Below, piece after piece: positions 56,887 to 64,000 of a stretch of 64,000 nucleotides of DNA. The notes under the pieces are model-generated. The model was not told where the DNA came from. It did not search any database and saw only the letters and a list, made by a program, of their open reading frames with translations. The translations under genes were made by a program, and so were the position numbers. How positions within the stretch are numbered: position 1 is the first letter of the stretch; each line of letters opens with the position of its first letter. The stretch is from Lentisphaera marina (GTDB lineage: Bacteria; Verrucomicrobiota; Lentisphaeria; Lentisphaerales; Lentisphaeraceae). The stretch lies in contig NZ_JAQZZL010000001.1 in assembly GCF_028745505.1 (NCBI RefSeq), positions 1,240,001 through 1,304,000 of the forward strand, in the 5' to 3' direction.

Positions 56887-58092
56887 ATGATGATTGAAAC
56901 AGATAATTTATTAATTAATGTAGACTACGGTCTCACTAATGGACGAGTGATTCACAACTGTTCTATATTATGTAGAGACAAGAGCATATATGCTATTGGT
57001 GGCGCATCATCATTTAGAGAGGCGGTGTATAAGCATTGTCTTGATTTAAAGGATTGTTACGCGGTTCCCGGTTTTGTCGATGGCCACATCTATGGTTTTG
57101 GAAAGATTTCTTTATTAGATACGACACATATAAATGCTTTAGGCGTTATGGCGAGGGAATTGCCAGCACATGGAGTGAGTAGTTTTGTCGCAACCCTGCA
57201 GTCGACTAATCGCCCTAAATTAATTGAAGCCCTTAAACGGACAAGTGAACACATCCTTAATCAAGATGGAGGAGCTGAGGCCGTTGGTATTCATTTAGTG
57301 GGGCCATTCATTAATCCAGAGCTCAATGGACTCGTTAGAGAAGAAGGAATCCGTGCTTATTCTAAGGAGGAGTTAGAAGAGATTATTGAAGCCGCACAAG
57401 GAACTTTAAAGGTAATGACTTTGGCACCAGAAGTTGAGGGGGCTGAAGAGATTATTGAGATTCTCACAAAACACGGTATTCAAGCTTCGATGGGGCATAG
57501 TAGTGCAGATGAAAAACAAGTGCGTCGAGCGATGGAATCAGGCGCGCGCAATGTCACTCACTTATATAACTGTATGAAACCATTACACCAACGCGAAATG
57601 GGTTTGTCTTCAACAGCCTTGATTCACGAAGATTTAACCTGTGAATTGATTTTTGATGGTTATCACATTCATCCACAGATGTTGGATCTGGCTTGTCGTG
57701 CAAAAGGAGGAGATCGTATCGCCGCAGTTTCCTCTGCCAACCAAGGTACGGGATTGCCGGATGGTCAATATAAATTTGACCAAAATGAATACATCATTGA
57801 AAATCAGCATCTGCTATTACCTGATGGAACGATTGCCGGTTCAATGTTGACCCTGGAACAAGCATGGCAGAATGTGATTAATTTTACTCATATGAATCCA
57901 AAGGAAGCAATTGCTTGTTTTACGTCAACACCGAGTACATCTTTAGGATTAAGTGATCGCGGGCAACTGTCGCCAGGAATGAAAGCTGACATAGCCATAT
58001 TTAACAAAGACCATGAATTACAAGCCACACTAATAGACGGCAATATTGCCTACATTAAAAATCAAAATAATTTGAGGAAGATCAATGAATAA
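56887..58092 (+). CDS. NagA-like amidohydrolase with altered active site
   Basis: 401 residues, family length. The fold is that of N-acetylglucosamine-6-phosphate deacetylase: CYAVPGFVDGHIYGFG, MGHSSADEKQV and VTHLYNCMKPLHQRE (metal His), LIFDGYHIHPQML and a C-terminal LSDRGQLSPGMKADIAIFN. Two normally fixed residues are changed: the metal Glu of EGPF is Val (HLVGPFINPELNG, about residue 138), and the catalytic Asp of LVTDA is Ser (AAVSSANQGTGLPDG, Ser about 283). Deacetylase activity by the known mechanism is therefore doubtful. It is translationally coupled to the DAHP synthase gene (8-bp overlap). Confidence 0.85.
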   Translation: MMIETDNLLINVDYGLTNGRVIHNCSILCRDKSIYAIGGASSFREAVYKHCLDLKDCYAVPGFVDGHIYGFGKISLLDTTHINALGVMARELPAHGVSSFVATLQSTNRPKLIEALKRTSEHILNQDGGAEAVGIHLVGPFINPELNGLVREEGIRAYSKEELEEIIEAAQGTLKVMTLAPEVEGAEEIIEILTKHGIQASMGHSSADEKQVRRAMESGARNVTHLYNCMKPLHQREMGLSSTALIHEDLTCELIFDGYHIHPQMLDLACRAKGGDRIAAVSSANQGTGLPDGQYKFDQNEYIIENQHLLLPDGTIAGSMLTLEQAWQNVINFTHMNPKEAIACFTSTPSTSLGLSDRGQLSPGMKADIAIFNKDHELQATLIDGNIAYIKNQNNLRKINE

Positions 58093-59422
58093 TTGGACGC
58101 CCGACTCGTGGAGATCTAAAGAAATCTTCCAACAGCCCAAATGGCCTCTAAATAAATTAGAAGAAACCTGTGCGAAGCTCGCAAAGTTACCACCTCTGGT
58201 TTTTGCGGGCGAAATTGAATCTTTGAAAGAGCAATTGGCGGCAGCATCGCGCGGCGAAGCTTTTTTGCTTCAAGGTGGCGATTGTGCAGAAGATTTCAGT
58301 TCTTGTAATGCCACCTATATAAGAGAGACAATGAAAGTTCTCTTGCAAATGGCCGTTGTGTTGACCTTTGGCGCCAATAAAAATGTTGTAAAAATTGGAC
58401 GTATTGCCGGTCAATATGCCAAACCTCGATCTTCAGATACTGAAATGGTTAATGGTTTAGAGTTGCCTTCATATAGAGGTGATTGCGTGAATAGCCCTGA
58501 GCCAACTTTAGAAGCAAGAACTCCTAATCCAGATCGACTCTTACAGGCGTACTTTCATTCGACAGCAACATTAAACTTATTACGTGCCTATGTTCAAGGT
58601 GGTTATGCAGATTTACATAAAGTTCATGTATGGAATAAGGAATTTGTGGCTAATTCTTCTGAAGGTCAGCGTTATGAATCCATAGCGGCAAAAATTGATT
58701 CTGCGATTTCTTTCATGGAAGCGTGTGGTGTAACTTCAACGCAAGTTCCTCAATTAAAAAGAACCAATATTTATACTTCCCATGAAGCCTTGATTCTACC
58801 TTTTGAACAAGCGATGACAAGACAAGATACTCTTTCAGGACGTTGGTATGACTGCTCGGCTCACATGGTATGGATTGGTGATAGAACTCGACAAATTGAT
58901 GCGGCTCATATGGAATTTTTCCGCGGGATTAATAACCCTGTAGGCATGAAAGTTGGCCCGACGATGGATCCTGATGAACTCATCAAGATTTTGGATATAC
59001 TTAATCCGAATAATGAGGCTGGTAGAATCAACCTAATCAGTCGCTTTGGTCATGGCAAAATTGCTTCAATGTTGCCACCATTAGTTAAGCGAGTACGAGA
59101 CGAAGGTCGAAATGTCTTGTGGAGTTGTGATCCGATGCACGGTAATACCTTTACTGCTGACTCAGGTTTCAAAACAAGAGATTTCCAATTTATCACCGAT
59201 GAAATCAAAGGTTTCTTCGATACTCATGGAGAAGCTGGCACAGTGCCAGGGGGCTTACACTTTGAACTAACTGGAGCTAATGTCACGGAGATTTGTGGCG
59301 GAGCACAGAAAATTTCCGATTTAGATTTGGGCAATAATTATCAAACTAATTGTGACCCACGTTTAAATTGTCAGCAAAGTTTGGAACTGGCTTACGATAT
59401 CGCAGAAATGCTGCAAAAATGA
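58085..59422 (+). CDS. class II DAHP synthase
   Basis: 445 residues, complete. Condenses phosphoenolpyruvate and erythrose 4-phosphate, the first step of aromatic amino acid synthesis. Class II signature: FLLQGGDCAEDFSSCNATY (metal Cys at about 67), GRIAGQYAKPRSSDTE, RTRQIDAAHMEFFRGINNPV, then VLWSCDPMHGNT and GGLHFELTGANVTEICGG with the other metal ligands. There is no fused chorismate mutase. It overlaps the upstream NagA-like gene by 8 bp and the downstream PPK2 gene by 4 bp. Confidence 0.95.
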   Translation: MNNWTPDSWRSKEIFQQPKWPLNKLEETCAKLAKLPPLVFAGEIESLKEQLAAASRGEAFLLQGGDCAEDFSSCNATYIRETMKVLLQMAVVLTFGANKNVVKIGRIAGQYAKPRSSDTEMVNGLELPSYRGDCVNSPEPTLEARTPNPDRLLQAYFHSTATLNLLRAYVQGGYADLHKVHVWNKEFVANSSEGQRYESIAAKIDSAISFMEACGVTSTQVPQLKRTNIYTSHEALILPFEQAMTRQDTLSGRWYDCSAHMVWIGDRTRQIDAAHMEFFRGINNPVGMKVGPTMDPDELIKILDILNPNNEAGRINLISRFGHGKIASMLPPLVKRVRDEGRNVLWSCDPMHGNTFTADSGFKTRDFQFITDEIKGFFDTHGEAGTVPGGLHFELTGANVTEICGGAQKISDLDLGNNYQTNCDPRLNCQQSLELAYDIAEMLQK

Positions 59423-60873
59423 ACTTAGCGAAGCTCAATACCTTTGTTGAATTAAGCTCCGCTGAGCTAGCTAAACAAATAAAGCCTATTGAGCTTCAGC
59501 TATCTAAACTTCAAAGGCAAATTGCCGATGAAGGAGTCCCTGTCTTTATTTTAATAGATGGTTTATCTACCGCTGGTAAGAGTGCCTGTATCAGTCATTT
59601 GGTACAAGCATTTGATCCGCGATATTATCGTGTGGCTTCAGGTATTAAGAGAAAAAATCAGATTTCTTGGTTACAGCCTTTTTGGGATGCGGGTCCCGCA
59701 AAGGGGAGTATAAGTTTTTTTGATAGGTCTTGGTACCGCATTCCCTTTCGTAAAGAAATTGCCAAAAAAGGTGAAGGTCGTGCTTATTTTGATGAAGCTC
59801 TGGAGTTCGAAAAGAAGCATTTGCTCAATGGCGCGCTCGTCATAAAAATATTTTTAAATATTTCGCAGGAAACGCAATCCGAGCGTTTAGCAATGCTTAA
59901 AGCTGATAAAAAGCTTGCATGGCGAGTCGATAAGCATGACCTCGAGCAAAATGAGGACTTTAGTCGCTTTCAAAAAGCTGCGGATGAGATGATTGAACGC
60001 TCAGATTTTTCTGAGGCGCCTTGGCATGTGATCCCTGCTGATAATCCACAATACGCTTTTTTGAAAGCTTCTGAATGCTTAGTTGATTCAATAAGTCAGT
60101 TCCTAAATGATCATAAGAAAAACCTGCCCATATCATCCTCTCTAGAAAGTTGTGATATCCCAAAACGACCGAGTTTAAAAAACTTGGATGTCAGTAAGAA
60201 AGAATATGAAAAGCAATTGCCTAAGCTGCAGAAGCGTTTACAGGAACTGAGTTATAAACTTTATAAGAAAAAACGTTCAGCCATTATTTTGTTTGAAGGC
60301 TGGGATGCCGCAGGTAAGGGTGGAGCGATTAAGCGTTTATTGCGTTACGTGGATCCACGCAATTATCGTGTGTGCCCCATAGCAGCCCCCAGTTCAGAAG
60401 ATAAGTCCCATCATTATATGTGGCGTTTTTGGACACAGTTTCCCGAATTAGGAAATATACTTGTCTTTGACCGTACCTGGTATGGCCGTGTCCTCGTGGA
60501 GCGAGTGGAGGGCTTTTGTGCTGATCAAGAGTGGCAACGAGCATATGATGAGATTGCTCTAACTGAAAAACACCTCAGTAATGAAGGTGTGATTATAGTG
60601 AAATTCTGGATCGATATTGATAAAGAAACACAGAAAGAGCGCTTTGATTTACGTTTGAAGACGGAGCATAAAACTTGGAAAATCACTGAAGAAGACTGGA
60701 GGAATCGCGAGAAGTGGGACCTCTATGATGATGCGGTGAACGAGATGGTTTTTAGAACTTCACGAGAAAATGCTAAATGGAATGTAATTGAAGGCAACAA
60801 CAAAAAGTATGCTCGCCTCCAAGTTTTACAGCAAACTATCAAGGCCTTCGAAGAGGCCTTGAAACGTTCTTAG
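59419..60873 (+). CDS. two-domain PPK2, polyphosphate:AMP phosphotransferase
   Basis: 484 residues from the ATG at 59419, which overlaps the DAHP synthase stop as ATGA; the frame is open further upstream but inside that gene. Two PPK2 domains in tandem: the first with FILIDGLSTAGKSACISHL (about residues 43-61) and FFDRSWY, the second with IILFEGWDAAGKGGAIKRLL (about 287) and LVFDRTWYGRVLVERVEGF. This is the fused arrangement of Acinetobacter-type PAP, where AMP is phosphorylated from polyphosphate. In the first domain the Walker motif is less canonical (STAGKS), as in known fused forms. It converges on the next gene with a 4-bp overlap. Confidence 0.93.
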   Translation: MNLAKLNTFVELSSAELAKQIKPIELQLSKLQRQIADEGVPVFILIDGLSTAGKSACISHLVQAFDPRYYRVASGIKRKNQISWLQPFWDAGPAKGSISFFDRSWYRIPFRKEIAKKGEGRAYFDEALEFEKKHLLNGALVIKIFLNISQETQSERLAMLKADKKLAWRVDKHDLEQNEDFSRFQKAADEMIERSDFSEAPWHVIPADNPQYAFLKASECLVDSISQFLNDHKKNLPISSSLESCDIPKRPSLKNLDVSKKEYEKQLPKLQKRLQELSYKLYKKKRSAIILFEGWDAAGKGGAIKRLLRYVDPRNYRVCPIAAPSSEDKSHHYMWRFWTQFPELGNILVFDRTWYGRVLVERVEGFCADQEWQRAYDEIALTEKHLSNEGVIIVKFWIDIDKETQKERFDLRLKTEHKTWKITEEDWRNREKWDLYDDAVNEMVFRTSRENAKWNVIEGNNKKYARLQVLQQTIKAFEEALKRS

Positions 60874-63800
60874 CCTTGTTCCAATAAGAATTCGATTGCA
60901 CCTGTTACACTAGCTGCGACCCTTTGCGGTGAACTTTGATAAATAAGTTCCCAGGCTTGGGCCTTGCGCTCTTGATAGTTCTGAGCTTGCGCCGGGTATT
61001 TGTGTAGCCAGTTAAGTCGTACCGCATGACCAATGATGACATCCATGACTAAGTAGTCATCAAATTTAAGGTTTGGGTTAGCGAGGGTGAATGAACCGAT
61101 AGCACTTAAAGATTCAATGCATAAATGGCGATAATCGGGAGCAGGAATATCATTGAGCAAGTTTTCAGTCAAGAATGCAAAAGCGGGTTCACCTGTGGTC
61201 ATAGAGCTGAGGACGAGCGAAGAATCTATGCAATTTGAGCTGTTAAATTTATCACCGAGGATAATTCCTTTACAGCTTTTTAAAATGGTTCTGATTTTTG
61301 GATAGAAGTTCTTCGGAAGTTGGCAGATTGCGCCATTCTGTATTCTCCACTTCTGCCAATTGGCCACTCGCGTTTGATATTCTTCGTCAATTTTAACTTG
61401 CGTGAAATCAGCTTCTTGTCCCTCACAAGTGTAGTTGATTAATTCTAAACTCTGCATGTTGCTCTTCATCTCTTTGTAAGTCGAGAGGACAAGTTGGAGA
61501 CGAGTTTGAATCGCTTGTGGTGCCATGGCGACGAGGAGGTCAAAAGCTTGGCCTTGCGAGATCTCTAATTCAGAAGAGATTTGCGCCACAATTAAATGAA
61601 TGAATTCACTTGTGCGAATGGAAATCATATTCTCAAATAATTCAGGATCTTGTTTAAGAGCATAGCTTAAAAAGATAATCAGTTCTTGGTGGATGAGCTC
61701 TTCTCGGCTATCGTCCCCACAAGATTGTTTGATTTTTTGAATGATTTGCTGATTATTAGTCGAGTGGGTAATAATCCCATCTTTGTTATACGAGCGACCA
61801 ACAATGACCACTTTCTGTCTAACAATAAGCTCAGTAACGGCGTCATCTAAGCCGAAATGAGATTTATTTAATAAGCCTGCAATACTGCGGACAATTGACC
61901 ATTTGCGAAGTTCGCAAGCATCTTGGTAGGCTTCTTCTAATAAAACTTCTAAAGGTACAGCCTTTTGCTTAGTGCTTAAATAACAGGAGTAGTTTAAGGT
62001 GTGTTTTTTAGCTAAGTGAACTAGGATTTTAGCTTGTCTGTAAAGATTTCTAGTCGTGCACAACTCATCTAAAAGCTCATCTTCATGGGGATCTTGGGCA
62101 AGGCGCTCCATGATATTTTGTGATAACTCAACTGTCTCTTCAGGGCTGTTGTCGATGTAAAAAGTCGGTTTAGATTTTGAGTTTAAAATGGGGCAATAGG
62201 AAGGTAGAGAAGGGACGTTTACAATTGCTTTTATGCTAGTGTTTTGAACAGCGTCATCAAAGTTGGCGAGCTTAGCATATTCGATTTTTGAGGTTTTTAG
62301 ATCCTCTAGGAATTCGAATAAATCAAGTGAGTCATCACCTTCAATCATACTTTGCTTAATGAGGATAGCTTGAATGGCTTGTCCTTCGTCAGTCCAGTGG
62401 CGACTGATGTAGGAAAATTCAGCTTTTATTTCTTCAATCAGAATTCTATTATCAAGTTCGAGATAAAAATCTTGATGGTTTTGATATTGAGGTAAGAATA
62501 AAGCAGGTTGATCATTTATGTGATAAAGGCGTGAAGTTGCCATGGCACGCAGTCGACGTTTGGGGCGTCCACTTAATCCGAGCTTTTCGTTTGCACCCAT
62601 TTTATTGAGGATTTTTGCGAGCTCATTGGGATACATGATTTTTGTGGGTTCAATCTCATCTAAAGTTTGGCTCGGGATCGATTTTTCAGCTAATTGTTGC
62701 TTCACAGAGTCCGAAACAGCAATGAGGCAAACTTGAACATCTTTTGGTTTTTCTTGTTCGCACTTTTCATGTCTTTTAAGCGGGTCTAAATCACTGAGAT
62801 CCAATACTTGGGCTTCAATCATGCGTCCAAGTAAGAATAGACTCTGTGCCCATATGAGTGGTAAGTTATTATTGGCTTTGCGATCTTGCGAGTGCGGTTC
62901 TGCTTTCTCAGCTTCTACGGCATCAAAAGGAACAAAATAGAGCTCAGGTAAAAGTAATAAGCCATCTTTTTCAACGAGTAGTTGATTGAGTTTTTCTTTA
63001 TATTCACGTGCTTCCTCAGCATCGTTTCTGAAGAGGGCATCAAGCATGAGATAAGTGAAAAATAGGGGCCACTCGGATTCGATGTCTTTGAAGTTTTTGA
63101 GTTCACTTGTTTCATAATGGAGTCGGTGCTCATCTTCCATGACAGTTTGGTGACCATCTAGCAGGAAGCGTTTACAGCCATAGCGTCCACCTAGTTTAGT
63201 AATGATTTCGGACCGAGTTCGTTCGCGGAGCTCGCGATCTTCTATGGCAAAGGCAGGGTAGCCAATGATACTCAAGACGGCTGCATCAACTTCTTTGGAA
63301 TAAGATTCTCTTGGGAGTAAGGCCTGGAGTGTGCTACGAGAACGAGCAATCTCATCACCCATTACGTGAATTAATGAAGATTGATCCCCGTCATCGCCAA
63401 ATAGATTCAATTCATCCATGGCTTCTAGGGCTGCTTTGGCCATGCCAACAGAACTGGCATTGACTTCAGCCATACCATTATTGATTTTGTGGCCACGTTC
63501 CCAGATACCAAAGTCTGGAGTTCGGTAGGCACGCCCAATGTAGTGAACAAGATTTTGGACAAAATCGACTTCGTCGTGACTGAAAATAATGCGTAAGCCA
63601 GATTTGGTCATTTGAGCGATCATTAATAAGAATATAGAGCTTGCATCCAACTGTAAATGCCCCCACTGATCATCTCCTACAACTGTTTGTCCACTCTGGG
63701 TGTCGTATTTGGCATGGAGGGCATCGAGAGGGTTTTGGCTATACTTAAATTTTTCAACTTTATGAGACTGACGAATCATCGCCTGGAGCAAGCCGCGCAT

Positions 63801-64000
63801 GAGCTTTACCACAGATTGTTCGAGAGAGTAGGCGCGCGATTTGTTGATGCCGGACTTGCGGTATGCCATTGCGAGTCCCCATACAGCTTGAATGGTGTAC
63901 ACATTATCGCGTACCCAAGCATCGGTATAATCACCATGCTCATTGATGTCTGTACTAGCGGGAAAAAGCCCGGTGAGTGGATCCTGTCGAACTAAAATGG
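60870..64000 (-). CDS. phosphorylase-kinase alpha/beta-like, GH15-related protein (partial, 5' end off window)
   Basis: At least 1042 residues; the frame stays open to the window edge with convincing family sequence (VRQDPLTGLFPAST and DAWVRDNVYTIQAVWGLAMA), so the start lies beyond 64000 and the GTG at 63902 is internal. The N-terminal part matches the glucoamylase-like domain of phosphorylase b kinase regulatory subunits, as in bacterial GH15-family proteins (VVGDDQWGHLQLDASSIFLL, FGIWERGHKINNG). The C-terminal part is helical and unlike known catalytic domains. A role in alpha-glucan metabolism is likely; the activity is not established. Stop overlaps the PPK2 stop by 4 bp, tail to tail. 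Confidence 0.88.
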   Translation of the reverse strand, partial: ILVRQDPLTGLFPASTDINEHGDYTDAWVRDNVYTIQAVWGLAMAYRKSGINKSRAYSLEQSVVKLMRGLLQAMIRQSHKVEKFKYSQNPLDALHAKYDTQSGQTVVGDDQWGHLQLDASSIFLLMIAQMTKSGLRIIFSHDEVDFVQNLVHYIGRAYRTPDFGIWERGHKINNGMAEVNASSVGMAKAALEAMDELNLFGDDGDQSSLIHVMGDEIARSRSTLQALLPRESYSKEVDAAVLSIIGYPAFAIEDRELRERTRSEIITKLGGRYGCKRFLLDGHQTVMEDEHRLHYETSELKNFKDIESEWPLFFTYLMLDALFRNDAEEAREYKEKLNQLLVEKDGLLLLPELYFVPFDAVEAEKAEPHSQDRKANNNLPLIWAQSLFLLGRMIEAQVLDLSDLDPLKRHEKCEQEKPKDVQVCLIAVSDSVKQQLAEKSIPSQTLDEIEPTKIMYPNELAKILNKMGANEKLGLSGRPKRRLRAMATSRLYHINDQPALFLPQYQNHQDFYLELDNRILIEEIKAEFSYISRHWTDEGQAIQAILIKQSMIEGDDSLDLFEFLEDLKTSKIEYAKLANFDDAVQNTSIKAIVNVPSLPSYCPILNSKSKPTFYIDNSPEETVELSQNIMERLAQDPHEDELLDELCTTRNLYRQAKILVHLAKKHTLNYSCYLSTKQKAVPLEVLLEEAYQDACELRKWSIVRSIAGLLNKSHFGLDDAVTELIVRQKVVIVGRSYNKDGIITHSTNNQQIIQKIKQSCGDDSREELIHQELIIFLSYALKQDPELFENMISIRTSEFIHLIVAQISSELEISQGQAFDLLVAMAPQAIQTRLQLVLSTYKEMKSNMQSLELINYTCEGQEADFTQVKIDEEYQTRVANWQKWRIQNGAICQLPKNFYPKIRTILKSCKGIILGDKFNSSNCIDSSLVLSSMTTGEPAFAFLTENLLNDIPAPDYRHLCIESLSAIGSFTLANPNLKFDDYLVMDVIIGHAVRLNWLHKYPAQAQNYQERKAQAWELIYQSSPQRVAASVTGAIEFLLEQG

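Noticed and set aside
60840..60861. Palindrome CAAGGCCT-tcgaag-AGGCCTTG as terminator of the PPK2 operon
   Set aside because: It lies inside the last codons of the PPK2 gene and has no T-run; it may be a hairpin but I cannot support a terminator call.

Overview
The window looks like bacterial chromosome carrying a large accessory island, moderately A+T-rich (by eye), with AAGGA-type ribosome binding sites and TGA, TAA and TAG all used as stops. The core genes at the right end (dnaA, a class II DAHP synthase, a two-domain PPK2 polyphosphate:AMP phosphotransferase, a phosphorylase-kinase/GH15-like protein) would fit a PVC-group bacterium such as a Lentisphaera relative, but that is inference. 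No ribosomal RNA or other firm taxonomic marker is present.

Layout, left to right. (1) 1-7343: mobile-element replication and repair genes: a decayed metallophosphoesterase, a very A+T-rich repeat region, a RepA-like AAA ATPase, an excisionase-like HTH protein, a 25-bp tandem repeat, an HUH Rep-like protein (YagK/YfjJ type) and a Pif1-type helicase. (2) 7553-42662: a very large heavy-metal resistance region with three complete HME-RND tripartite pumps. Pump 1 is on the minus strand (19809 to 7845) and continues into a His-rich periplasmic protein, a CtpF/PMR1-like P-type ATPase and a sensor Ser/Thr kinase. Pump 2 is divergent on the plus strand (20387-28885), and an ArsR repressor sits between the two. 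Pump 3 (29288-39929) lies behind a CsoR repressor with a near-perfect CsoR operator and ends with a potassium channel. Several small metal-binding lipoproteins follow (40040-42625). Each pump operon begins with, or carries early, a small exported Cys-rich protein of one apparent family.

(3) 42728-46524: a three-gene HTH / AAA ATPase / subtilisin-like protease operon matching the IetAS antiphage pair. (4) 46775-52864: a plasmid-like module of a CobS/MoxR AAA ATPase, a DUF3150-type protein and a CobT-like VWA protein with an HExxH-like site, flanked by small unknown proteins and punctuated by RNA hairpins. (5) 53476-55043: a tyrosine integrase next to tRNA-Ala(GGC), whose 3' end faces the integrase. 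This is probably the right boundary of the island; the left boundary is outside the window. (6) 55167-64000: core chromosome, with dnaA, then a translationally coupled plus-strand operon (NagA-like, DAHP synthase, PPK2), and a convergent GH15-like gene running off the right edge.

The points most worth following are the small Cys-rich exported family shared by the three pump operons, the nine-fold C-x-E-H...C-x2-C repeats on the pump 2 adaptor, the oversized pump 3 permease with a triple-DUF3347 adaptor, the CobS/DUF3150/VWA module with its split zinc-ribbon/glycine-zipper protein, and a NagA homologue that has lost key active-site residues.
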